Positions 48,582 through 56,339 of a DNA stretch of 64,000 nucleotides are shown one piece after another; position 1 is the first letter of the stretch, and each line of letters begins with the position of its first letter. The stretch comes from an alpha proteobacterium HIMB59 (lineage in GTDB: Bacteria; Pseudomonadota; Alphaproteobacteria; HIMB59), in contig CP003801.1 in NCBI GenBank assembly GCA_000299115.1, positions 434,001 through 498,000 on the forward strand, read 5' to 3'. Position numbers and translations under genes: made by a program. The notes beneath the pieces were generated by a model. That model ran no database searches. It was not told the origin of the DNA and was given only the letters and a program-made list of their open reading frames with translations.

Positions 48582-49042
48582 GAAATAATCCCGATCGATT
48601 GTAATAAAGGATCACGAATATAAACATCGAGTAGTTCGTGCAGTAAAAATTGTAACCCAGCGACAACTGGCACTGAGCAAAAGAAAATTAATTTAATGCT
48701 TCTTACACCAAGGTAGTAGTAAGCAATAATTAAAAATAAATTGGTTGATAAGAAAAATCCAACAGTCTTAATAATAAGACCATAACTAAAAACTAGAACA
48801 AATAAGACAAATACTTTAAGCCATTCATATTGGCTAACTGGTTCATCCTCATTTTTTGAGAATATTAGGGCCAAAAATGAAAATAAAATTCCAATGTAGG
48901 ATATTAACCTAGGAAAGGTTTTAGCATTAAAGGGGGCATCAACATCAAAGGTAAAAACCTTTATTTCCCCTGATAAATAAGAGTAAATGGAGAAAAGGAG
49001 GAGGAAAATTAAAGCACTAATTCTTGATAAATTAATACGCAA
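48578..49042 (-). CDS. tctB: Tripartite tricarboxylate transporter small membrane subunit
   Basis: A 154-residue protein with four hydrophobic spans and the TctB pattern, including DVDAPFNAKTFPRLISYIG after the first span. It pairs with TctA in the inner membrane. GGGGGAGGA upstream of the start is a strong ribosome site. It lies 31 bases after tctC. Confidence 0.88.
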   Translation of the reverse strand: MRINLSRISALIFLLLFSIYSYLSGEIKVFTFDVDAPFNAKTFPRLISYIGILFSFLALIFSKNEDEPVSQYEWLKVFVLFVLVFSYGLIIKTVGFFLSTNLFLIIAYYYLGVRSIKLIFFCSVPVVAGLQFLLHELLDVYIRDPLLQSIGIIS

Positions 49043-49073
49043 TTTTAATCCTCCCCCTTATTTTAGATATATC

Positions 49074-50054
49074 TTATATCACACCAAGTTGTTTCATCAG
49101 TGCTGTCATTTCAGCAGTCTGAGTCTCAAGGAAAGATATAAAGTCATCACCAGGGTTATAGATGTTGACGTAAGCGTTTCTCTTTCTTACCTCTTCCCAC
49201 TCAGGAGTTTCTTGCATATCGCCAAGCATTTTAGCAATAGCATCTCTTTTTGCAGGATCCATATTTGGAGGACCAAAGAAACCTCTCCAGTTTACAAAGT
49301 AAGCATCAAAGCCTTGCTCTTTTAATGTTGGAACATTAGGAGCATCAGCAGATCTATCATTTGCTGTGACTCCAAGAATTCTTACTTGATCACCAGCACC
49401 AAGCGCTTCACTGAAACCAGTAGATAGAATTTGAGCTTCACCAGATAATAATCCTGCTAAAGCCTCTCCACCAGCATCATATGGAATATACACAACTGCA
49501 TTAGGATCAGCACCAGCTGATTGGAATGCTAATGCACCAATTAAGTGGTCCATGCTTCCTCTAGTTGATCCACCAGCCATCTTGACTGACTTTGGATCTG
49601 CGTTGTAAGCATCAACTACATCTTGGAATGACTGGTAAGGTGAGTCTGCAGCAACTGCAATAGCACCAAAGTCACCAATGATACCAGCAATTGGAGTTAC
49701 ATCATTATAAGATAATGTCTTTTTAGTAGCATTCTCATTATATTGATAACCCTCATGCTTTGAAATTGATCTCAAAACGATTGGTGTTGACTGAACCATA
49801 ATAGTGTCTTCAGGTTGAGTGTTCATCATCCAAGCTAAGGCTTTACCGCCTCCGCCACCAGACATATTTTCAAATGAAGCTGATTTTAGAAGACCAGATT
49901 TAACTAAAGCCTCTCCAGTACCTCTGGCACAGCCATCCCATCCTCCGCCAGCACCACCTGGAACTACAAAGTGTAGTTCATCTACTGCATGAGCAGAAAC
50001 AGACAGAGCAGAGAACAAGAAAATAGCTGAGATTAATTTAATTAATTTTCTCAT
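49074..50054 (-). CDS. tctC: Tripartite tricarboxylate transporter substrate-binding protein
   Basis: A 326-residue periplasmic protein with a signal peptide (LISAIFLFSALSVSAHA). The mature part starts VDELHFVVPGGAGGGWDGCA, the ligand-entry loop of TctC/BugD proteins, and contains GGSTRGSMDHLIGALAF and YIPYDAGGEALAGLLSGEA. The ligand is probably a small carboxylate; it cannot be named from sequence. First gene of the operon, preceded by a ribosome site AGGAGG. Confidence 0.93.
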   Translation of the reverse strand: MRKLIKLISAIFLFSALSVSAHAVDELHFVVPGGAGGGWDGCARGTGEALVKSGLLKSASFENMSGGGGGKALAWMMNTQPEDTIMVQSTPIVLRSISKHEGYQYNENATKKTLSYNDVTPIAGIIGDFGAIAVAADSPYQSFQDVVDAYNADPKSVKMAGGSTRGSMDHLIGALAFQSAGADPNAVVYIPYDAGGEALAGLLSGEAQILSTGFSEALGAGDQVRILGVTANDRSADAPNVPTLKEQGFDAYFVNWRGFFGPPNMDPAKRDAIAKMLGDMQETPEWEEVRKRNAYVNIYNPGDDFISFLETQTAEMTALMKQLGVI

Positions 50055-50141
50055 TTTTCCTCCTATAATTTTGAAAGAACAATAAATCTGAAATTTATTT
50101 ATCCCTCATTTTTTTCAGAAATATCATATAAAATTTAGGCT

Positions 50142-50191
50142 TTGATTGATATTTTTAATCAATTTTTTTTAATTTAATTTGAATTGATTCA
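50142..50191. promoter_or_regulatory. Inverted repeats between tctC and the Rieske oxygenase gene
   Basis: The 208-base divergent region holds TTGATT-N9-AATCAA (50142-50162) followed by a T-run, and TGAAT-TG-ATTCA (50180-50191). Either may bind a regulator of one or both divergent operons. The first could also form a weak hairpin. Only symmetry and position support this. Confidence 0.3.
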
Positions 50192-50262
50192 GAACAATTT
50201 ATTATTGACTAGAAAAACACATTCATTTAAACGAGACTAATAAGAAGTATTAGGAGTCTGAA

Positions 50263-51456
50263 ATGGAAAAGGTAGACCTACAGCGTTCATCTCATGAAGA
50301 TCTGTTTATTCCAAAGCGCCATCAATTAGAGGCTTGTACCAATCCTATTCATCAAGCTCATGGAGTTCCCAATGAATATTATATTCGACCGGAGTGCTTT
50401 GAGATGGAAGGTGAACATCTATTTAACAAAGGTTGGTTTGCTGTTGGATTTGTCAAAGACCTACCTCAGCCTGGCTCTGCTATACCTGTAAATTATTTTA
50501 ATAATCCCTTATTGATTGTTAAAAGTAAGCAGGACGAAAAAATCAGAGTCTTTCAAAATGTTTGTCGACATCGTGGGATGATTTTAATTGAAGAACCCAC
50601 AGTCTTAAAAGGAGCTATCCGATGTCCTTATCATTCATGGTGCTATAAACAAACAGGTGAAGTTGTTGCCACTCCTCATATTGGCGGCCCAGGTTATAAT
50701 TACCACTCAGGTATTGATAAAAGTGAACTCTCCTTATTAGAAGTTCGATCTCATATTTGGCGTGATGTGATATTTGTCAACCCTGATGGAATGGCACCTC
50801 CTTTTGAAGAAGTTCACCGACCCTTGTTAGACCGTTGGTCTGTTTTTGAGCAACCCATGTATTCTGATATGAGCGACTCTGCTTTTAAATTAGAAGTAAA
50901 TGGAAACTGGAAATTAGCTGTCGAGAATTATTTAGAGTCTTATCATTTACCTTGGGTTCACCCTGGATTGAACAGTTATTCTAAATTAGAAGACCATGAA
51001 AATATTGTTAAGTATGGTCATTACTCTGGTCAAATTAGCTACAAATATATTCCTCAGTACACAACAGGAAAGCAATTTGATGACTTTAAAAACTTAGGTC
51101 CCGAATGGGATACAAAAGGAGAGTATATAGTTTTATTTCCGAACTTGGTTTTAGGAGTTCAAAAAGACCATATTTTCAACCTTATTATTGAGCCTTTAGC
51201 CCCAAATAAAATTCGTGAACACATTGAATTATATTACTCAGATCCAGCCATGTTGGCAGACGAGTACAAAGAAACTCGTCAAGAAAATGCTAAATTGTGG
51301 AAGACCGTATTCGAAGAGGATATTTTTGTTGTCGAGGGAATGCAAAAAGGTAGATATGCCAAGGGTTTTGATGGGGGTCGTTTTTCTCCCGTCATGGATG
51401 AACCCACTCATGTATTCCACGATTGGTACGCTAGAAAAATATTAAATAGCTTTTAA
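50263..51456 (+). CDS. Rieske non-heme iron oxygenase, alpha subunit
   Basis: A 397-residue oxygenase. The [2Fe-2S] ligands are Cys101/His103 (CRHRG) and Cys121/His124 (CPYHSW); mononuclear iron ligands are His228 and His233 in YLESYHLPWVHP with a carboxylate in the EEDIFVVEGMQKG stretch. The bridging residue three positions before His228 is Glu225, where most ring hydroxylases have Asp; Glu is known from the quaternary-ammonium oxygenases such as carnitine oxygenase CntA. That suggests demethylation or cleavage of a betaine-like substrate rather than an aromatic. The reductase may be the FNR gene downstream. Confidence 0.88.
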   Translation: MEKVDLQRSSHEDLFIPKRHQLEACTNPIHQAHGVPNEYYIRPECFEMEGEHLFNKGWFAVGFVKDLPQPGSAIPVNYFNNPLLIVKSKQDEKIRVFQNVCRHRGMILIEEPTVLKGAIRCPYHSWCYKQTGEVVATPHIGGPGYNYHSGIDKSELSLLEVRSHIWRDVIFVNPDGMAPPFEEVHRPLLDRWSVFEQPMYSDMSDSAFKLEVNGNWKLAVENYLESYHLPWVHPGLNSYSKLEDHENIVKYGHYSGQISYKYIPQYTTGKQFDDFKNLGPEWDTKGEYIVLFPNLVLGVQKDHIFNLIIEPLAPNKIREHIELYYSDPAMLADEYKETRQENAKLWKTVFEEDIFVVEGMQKGRYAKGFDGGRFSPVMDEPTHVFHDWYARKILNSF

Positions 51457-51489
51457 ATCTCTCTTATCTCCTAGATAATCTAATTTACT

Positions 51490-52575
51490 ATGGGTGCTAT
51501 TCCTAAAGTAATGTCTGGTGTTTATTTAACAGGACACGGAGGACTAGAAAAATTAATCTACAAAGAGGATATCCCTGTACCCGCGCCTCAGTCGGGTGAA
51601 GTTCTGATTGAAGTAAAGGGAGCAGGCGTTAATAATACCGATATTAATACTCGACTGGGTTGGTATTCAAAAAAAGTAACCAGCGATACTAATGCAGGGG
51701 GTACAGAAGGCTTATCAGAAGTCGATGATAGCGACGCTTCATGGAGTGGGGTTCCTTTGCAGTTTCCACGAATTCAAGGAGGAGATATTTGTGGAATTAT
51801 TGTACAAGTCGGAGAGGGAGTAGAGCAGGATAGAATAGGAACACGAACTATTGTTCGCGCCATGCAAAATATTCCAACTAAAGACAATCCTTTGGCAATG
51901 CAAACAATGGGCTCTGAAGTTGATGGAGGCTTTGCTCAATACTGTGTGGCAAAAGCAAAAGAGTCCTTTCCAATTAATTGTGATTGGAGCGATATTGAAT
52001 TGGCGTCCATTCCCATTTCTTATTCAACGGCAGAGGGGATGCTCTGTCGAGCAGATATTCAAAAAGAGACTATTTTAATCACCGGTGCTTCAGGAGGAGT
52101 AGGCTCTGCTGCAATTCAATTAGCGAAAGTTCGTGGCGCTAAAATTATCGCTCAGTGCGCACCTGATAAGGCAAGCACTTTAAAAGAATTGGGAGCTGAT
52201 CAAACAGTGAATAGAAATGACGATCTGGTGAATGTACTAGGTGCAAATTCTGTCGATGCTGTTGTTGATTTGGTTGGCGGATCTAGTTGGCCACAACTTT
52301 TAGATATTTTAAGACCTGGCGGCAAGTATGTTACTTCTGGCGCTATTGCAGGTCCGATTGTCGATTTAGATTTAAGAAGTCTTTATTTAAAAGATCTGAC
52401 TTTATTTGGCTCGACCGTCAATGAACCCTATGTTTTTGAAAATGTAATCCATTGTATTGAAGAGGGACAAATTAAACCTTTAGTCGCCCAATCATTTCCT
52501 CTAAAAGAGATTCATAAGGCTCAAACAGTGTTTATGGAGAAGAAATTCGTTGGAAAACTGGTGTTAATCCCCTAA
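51490..52575 (+). CDS. Zinc-independent MDR-family oxidoreductase (quinone reductase-like)
   Basis: A 361-residue medium-chain dehydrogenase/reductase. The NADPH site is ILITGASGGVGSAAIQLAKVRGA; GVNNTDINTR replaces the catalytic-zinc cysteine region, so it is of the quinone oxidoreductase/enoyl reductase branch. An unusual insertion of about 25 residues follows NTRLGWYSKK. It starts 33 bases after the oxygenase stop; that gap contains TTATCT-CCT-AGATAA (51464-51478), a small inverted repeat. The substrate is unknown. Confidence 0.82.
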   Translation: MGAIPKVMSGVYLTGHGGLEKLIYKEDIPVPAPQSGEVLIEVKGAGVNNTDINTRLGWYSKKVTSDTNAGGTEGLSEVDDSDASWSGVPLQFPRIQGGDICGIIVQVGEGVEQDRIGTRTIVRAMQNIPTKDNPLAMQTMGSEVDGGFAQYCVAKAKESFPINCDWSDIELASIPISYSTAEGMLCRADIQKETILITGASGGVGSAAIQLAKVRGAKIIAQCAPDKASTLKELGADQTVNRNDDLVNVLGANSVDAVVDLVGGSSWPQLLDILRPGGKYVTSGAIAGPIVDLDLRSLYLKDLTLFGSTVNEPYVFENVIHCIEEGQIKPLVAQSFPLKEIHKAQTVFMEKKFVGKLVLIP

Positions 52576-52610
52576 ATTCTGTGAAGTTAAAAAAGACTGT
52601 ATAATAAGGC

Positions 52611-53645
52611 ATGACAAATATCGTAGAACCAGGAAATCAACACGAAACAGACGTCGTGATCATAGGCGCGGGCCCTTGTGGTTTGTTTCAAGTATTTGAA
52701 TTAGGGCTTTTAGATATGAAGGCTCATCTAATTGACAATTTAGATAAAATAGGAGGCCAGTGTGCGGAGCTTTATCCAGATAAAAATCTCTATGATATTC
52801 CCTCACGCCCTGCCATCACAGGACAAGAGTTGACGGATGATTTGATCACTCAAGCAGAACCCTTCGGCCCTACATATCACCTGAATCAATTGACTTCCAA
52901 AATTGAAGTCCAGGAAGATCACATCGAAGTGACAAGCAATTTAGATACCGTCATCAAGTGTAAGTCTTTAGTGATAGCCGCTGGTTCTGGAAGTTTTGTT
53001 CCTCGAAAACTACCTGTTCCAAATGTGGAAGAATTTGAAAATAAAAACATTTTTTATTCTGTTAAAAAAAGAACAGATTTTGAAGGTAAGAAAATCCTGA
53101 TTGCTGGTGGAGGAGACTCTGCCTTAGACTACGTGATGGGCTTTCACCAAATCGCATCAGATATTACGCTGATCCATCGTCGCAAAGAATTTAAGGCTGT
53201 TCAAGACTCCGTGAATAAAGTGATGAGCTTAGTCGATCAAGGAGAAGTCAAATTCAATATGGGTACTATCAAGCAAATGGTCGATAATGGAAAAGGCCAA
53301 GTGGATATCACCTTAGACGATGACACTGTTATTGACGGCGTTGATGCTATCTTTCCTTTCTTCGGATTAAAGATCGAGCTAGGACCCATCGCAGAGTGGG
53401 GTTTGAACTTAGAAAATAATTTAATTTCAGTGAATACAGAAAACTTTGAAACGTCGACTCCTCGAATTTTTGCTGTAGGAGATATCTGTACGTATCCTGG
53501 AAAGTTAAAATTAATTTTGAGTGGATTTCATGAAGCGGCACTGGCTGCTAAGAAAATGTTCCAGTATTGTCATAATGATAAGAAATACGTATTTCGTTAT
53601 ACGACTTCCTCAAAAGATATTCAGGAAAAGTTAGGCGTAAAATAA
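52611..53645 (+). CDS. Ferredoxin-NADP reductase (thioredoxin reductase-like type)
   Basis: A 344-residue flavoprotein with the FAD motif VVIIGAGPCGLFQVFELG, GGQCAELYPDKNLYDIP, the NADPH motif LIAGGGDSALDYVMGF and the C-terminal VGDICTYPGKLKLILSGFHE. It lacks the CxxC of thioredoxin reductases and matches the FNR type 2 family (YumC-like). It may deliver electrons through a ferredoxin to the Rieske oxygenase upstream; no ferredoxin gene is present in the window. Confidence 0.92.
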   Translation: MTNIVEPGNQHETDVVIIGAGPCGLFQVFELGLLDMKAHLIDNLDKIGGQCAELYPDKNLYDIPSRPAITGQELTDDLITQAEPFGPTYHLNQLTSKIEVQEDHIEVTSNLDTVIKCKSLVIAAGSGSFVPRKLPVPNVEEFENKNIFYSVKKRTDFEGKKILIAGGGDSALDYVMGFHQIASDITLIHRRKEFKAVQDSVNKVMSLVDQGEVKFNMGTIKQMVDNGKGQVDITLDDDTVIDGVDAIFPFFGLKIELGPIAEWGLNLENNLISVNTENFETSTPRIFAVGDICTYPGKLKLILSGFHEAALAAKKMFQYCHNDKKYVFRYTTSSKDIQEKLGVK

Positions 53646-53661
53646 ACTAGTCTTCTAGTTT
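53644..53661. terminator. Hairpin spanning two convergent stop codons
   Basis: AAACTAG (53644-53650) and CTAGTTT (53655-53661) pair perfectly around TCTT. The left arm shares bases with the FNR TAA and the CDGSH gene's TAG. It has no long T-run, so termination strength is uncertain, but the location between converging genes fits a shared terminator. Confidence 0.5.
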
Positions 53662-53892
53662 GTTGTGAGTTCCGTCACAAAGCGGTTTTTTATTGCTGTG
53701 TTTGCATCCACAAAAATAAACTTTTTTGGTCGCTTCGGCGGTGTAGGGAATACAGGAAAAACCTGTTGATTTATGAGAACCATCACAAAAAGGTTGTTTT
53801 TGGCTTAAACCACACGCACACCAAAAGTATTTTTTGCCCTCTTGAACTTCGACAACATAAGAGCCCTTTTGGGCGATAGTAGGTTTTGACAT
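53647..53892 (-). CDS. CDGSH iron-sulfur domain protein with two domains
   Basis: An 81-residue protein with two CDGSH motifs, CACGLSQKQPFCDGSH and CGCKHSNKKPLCDGTH, each giving the three-Cys/one-His set for a labile [2Fe-2S] cluster. The monomeric two-motif form is common in bacteria. Function is unknown; redox or iron-sulfur transfer is likely. It follows the regulator gene by 61 bases on the minus strand and converges on the FNR gene. Confidence 0.92.
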   Translation of the reverse strand: MSKPTIAQKGSYVVEVQEGKKYFWCACGLSQKQPFCDGSHKSTGFSCIPYTAEATKKVYFCGCKHSNKKPLCDGTHNKLED

Positions 53893-53953
53893 TTTAATAA
53901 TAATCTCCTGTTATCAGTCTTTTTCGCTAAGACTGAATTTCAGATCAGTTAAA

Positions 53954-55057
53954 TTATTTTTTTTGAATGTGCTTATAAACAGTTGTTCGAGAAATGTTCA
54001 GTGCTTTTGATACAGCAGTGATTTTGCCTTCTAATTGATCAAATGTTTTTTGAATGAGGAGGCACTTTTGTTCTTTAAGCGTAGAACCTCGACAGTCATC
54101 ACAGGGTCGATAAGTAGGCGGAGATGGTTTGAGATTAGAAGCAGGGGCAGAGGTTAGTTGTTTTTGGAAAAGTTTCATAAAGACACTAGATCCCAACCAG
54201 TCTTTGACTTGAATAATTTTATCTGCATTCATTTCATGAGCCACATTATGAAAAGGAGTAGTAAAGATATTATAAAAATCTTTGGTATCCTCTTTATAAA
54301 GCCCACTTAACATAATTCTTGTATTGGAATTTACTCCTTCAATATGTCCTTCTTCATTTATAGCCAGAAGTCCAATGCTATTAGTGTGTAAGTATTCACT
54401 TCGAGGATGAAATGAGTAAATGTTCGTGTGTTTAAATGCATCGAGAAAAATTTTTTGTTCGACAGATTTGGCAGAGAGTTTTACTAGAGCTAATGTATGA
54501 TCTTGTCTACTCGAAGTATCTGTTGAGGCATCAACAACTCCTACAATATTTTGATTGTGATCAAAAATAGGACTAGCAAAACAAGAAAGACCTCCGTGAC
54601 TGGTAAAAAAATGCTCTCCCCCTGCCACGATGGTTGGGGTATTTGTTTGCAGACTTAAACCCAAGCCATTAGTTCCACGATATTTCTCTAACCAAACGGA
54701 ACCCGGAATAACCACTTTACTTGCTTGGCTATTTAAAAACTGATTATCATAAATTGTATCTAAGACCACCCCATCATTATTAGCAAAGGCCACCATGAAA
54801 TTTGAACCAGCGATTTGTGAGTAGAGCAACTCTAACTCCGGAACTATAAAATCTCTTATATTTTGGTATTGCTCTTTTATTTGTCCTAATTCTTTCTGAT
54901 TCAAAACTGTATCAACAGGATTGGCGTTAGGTCGAAGGCCATGTTCAAAACAGCGAACCCAGCTATCAGCAATATTCTTATCGGTAAAATCTAGTGAAAT
55001 TCCCCTCTCTTTTTCCAGAGATCGGGCTTGTTCTACAAGGCTTCTATAAGAATGCAT
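53954..55057 (-). CDS. AcoR-like transcriptional regulator lacking the AAA+ domain
   Basis: A 367-residue regulator that begins like AcoR/DhaR-type activators (IADSWVRCFEHGLRPN), has a GAF domain (about 60-205, with YRGTNGLGLSLQTNTP and HFFTSHGGLSCFASPI), a PAS-like part (about 220-300) and a Fis-type helix-turn-helix at the end (AVSKALNISRTTVYKHI). The sigma-54-interacting AAA+ module that sits between PAS and HTH in AcoR is absent; a short linker with CDDC replaces it. It therefore cannot act as a sigma-54 activator and presumably works with sigma-70. It diverges from the alcohol dehydrogenase gene, its likely target. Confidence 0.85.
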   Translation of the reverse strand: MHSYRSLVEQARSLEKERGISLDFTDKNIADSWVRCFEHGLRPNANPVDTVLNQKELGQIKEQYQNIRDFIVPELELLYSQIAGSNFMVAFANNDGVVLDTIYDNQFLNSQASKVVIPGSVWLEKYRGTNGLGLSLQTNTPTIVAGGEHFFTSHGGLSCFASPIFDHNQNIVGVVDASTDTSSRQDHTLALVKLSAKSVEQKIFLDAFKHTNIYSFHPRSEYLHTNSIGLLAINEEGHIEGVNSNTRIMLSGLYKEDTKDFYNIFTTPFHNVAHEMNADKIIQVKDWLGSSVFMKLFQKQLTSAPASNLKPSPPTYRPCDDCRGSTLKEQKCLLIQKTFDQLEGKITAVSKALNISRTTVYKHIQKK

Positions 55058-55101
55058 GACAAAAAACTACGGAATTATTGATAAATATACAACTTTTATA
55101 T

Positions 55102-55118
55102 TGTTCAGAAAATGAACA
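55102..55118. promoter_or_regulatory. Candidate operator TGTTCA-N5-TGAACA
   Basis: A perfect inverted repeat with 6-base arms in the 164-base gap between the AcoR-like regulator and the alcohol dehydrogenase gene. Location about 45 bases upstream of the regulator start and about 100 bases upstream of the target start fits an operator controlling both. The binder is inferred. Confidence 0.5.
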
Positions 55119-55221
55119 CTTTTTGAATGTTTTTCACAAAAAAATGTACTTTTCATGATCCTAGGTCATTGGATCGAGTAAAAATTTATAGTTAGATATT
55201 TCTAACTTTCGGGAGGGATTG

Positions 55222-56277
55222 ATGAAAGCACAAGTATTACATAGTTACGATCCTGATATGAAACAGGACGTCTGGGTGAAAGAAGAAGAGGTTCCTAACC
55301 CAAAATTAGAAAAATCCACTGACGTTATTGTGAAAATTGGTGCAGCTGGTGTTTGCCGAACAGATTTACATATTATTGAAGGTGTATGGAGACATATCCA
55401 AGATCCAGAAGATAAACTTTTACCTTGCGTAATGGGCCATGAAAATGCTGGTTGGGTCGAAGAGGTCGGAAGCGACGTGGAAGGCTTTAAAAAAGGCGAT
55501 CCAGTTATTTTACACCCACTAATTTCTGGTGGCACTTGTTTGAACTGTCGTCGTGGTCATGATATGCACGCAGCCGATGGTGCATTTCCAGGTTTAAATA
55601 TTAAAGAAGGTGGTTACTCTGAACTTTTACGTACAGGTGTCAGAAACCTCATTAAGCTACCAACGATTTTAACACCAAAAGATGTTGCACCTTTTTCTGA
55701 TGCGGGTTTAACTGCATATCGTGTTGTGAAAAAAGCAACACGTCACTTATTACCGGGTCAGTCCTGTGTAGTAATCGGTGCAGGTGGACTTGGTCATATT
55801 GCTATTCAGTGTTTACGAGCAATGTGTGCAGCAAATATTATCATTGTTGAGAAATCTCAAACAGCACTTGATCATGCAATGCCTTTGGGCGGCGATCATG
55901 GCGTCTTGATTGATGGTAATGAAATTGAGCGAGTCAAAGAATTAACTAAAGGCAATGGTGCAGAGGCAGTGATTGACTTTGTGGGTGAGCACGGCTCAAC
56001 CAAAATGGGTCTGGATATGACTGCTAATGCGGGTTCTTATTATATTGTAGGTTACGGTGAGAAAATTGAAATTCTTGCGGTGGATGCAATTATCTCTGAG
56101 AAGAGCATCATTGGTAATTTAGTAGGTACATGGGCAGAACTCTATGAATTGATGGAGTTAGCCGATAAAGGCCTCGTAAAACTTTCCATGCAGGAATACA
56201 AGTTAAGCGAAGCCAATAAAGCACTTCATGATTTGAACACTGGTCAAGTCAAAGGAAGAGCTGTTTTAGTACCATAA
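55222..56277 (+). CDS. Zinc-dependent alcohol dehydrogenase
   Basis: A 351-residue medium-chain alcohol dehydrogenase. Catalytic zinc parts are AAGVCRTDLHIIEG and MGHENAGWVEEVG; the cofactor motif is VVIGAGGLGHIAIQCL followed by IIVEKS, suggesting NAD. The structural-zinc loop GGTCLNCRRGHDMHAADG keeps only two of the four usual cysteines, so that zinc is probably absent. I start at the ATG at 55222 after GGGAGGG; a TTG lies one codon earlier. It stands between an AcoR-like regulator and a polyol/sugar importer, so a secondary or sugar alcohol is a fair guess. Confidence 0.9.
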   Translation: MKAQVLHSYDPDMKQDVWVKEEEVPNPKLEKSTDVIVKIGAAGVCRTDLHIIEGVWRHIQDPEDKLLPCVMGHENAGWVEEVGSDVEGFKKGDPVILHPLISGGTCLNCRRGHDMHAADGAFPGLNIKEGGYSELLRTGVRNLIKLPTILTPKDVAPFSDAGLTAYRVVKKATRHLLPGQSCVVIGAGGLGHIAIQCLRAMCAANIIIVEKSQTALDHAMPLGGDHGVLIDGNEIERVKELTKGNGAEAVIDFVGEHGSTKMGLDMTANAGSYYIVGYGEKIEILAVDAIISEKSIIGNLVGTWAELYELMELADKGLVKLSMQEYKLSEANKALHDLNTGQVKGRAVLVP

Positions 56278-56288
56278 GAGTTTGTTTA

Positions 56289-56303
56289 CAGAATTGAATT
56301 CTG
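56289..56303. promoter_or_regulatory. 15-bp inverted repeat upstream of the sugar importer
   Basis: CAGAATT-G-AATTCTG is a perfect palindrome with one central base, 12 bases after the dehydrogenase stop and 37 bases before the binding-protein start. It could be an operator or a short intercistronic hairpin. A strong GGGAGGG ribosome site follows. Confidence 0.45.
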
Positions 56304-56339
56304 GGCAAAAAAAAACGAAGTAATAAGGGAGGGAATTAT

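Noticed and set aside
48987-49325. 112-residue plus-strand frame across tctB and tctC
   Set aside because: It runs antisense over the tctB and tctC ends and their spacer, with no domain or start signal.
53954-55057. AcoR-like gene as a degraded pseudogene
   Set aside because: The frame is intact from start to HTH with a smooth linker and a conserved end, so a functional shortened regulator is more likely than decay.
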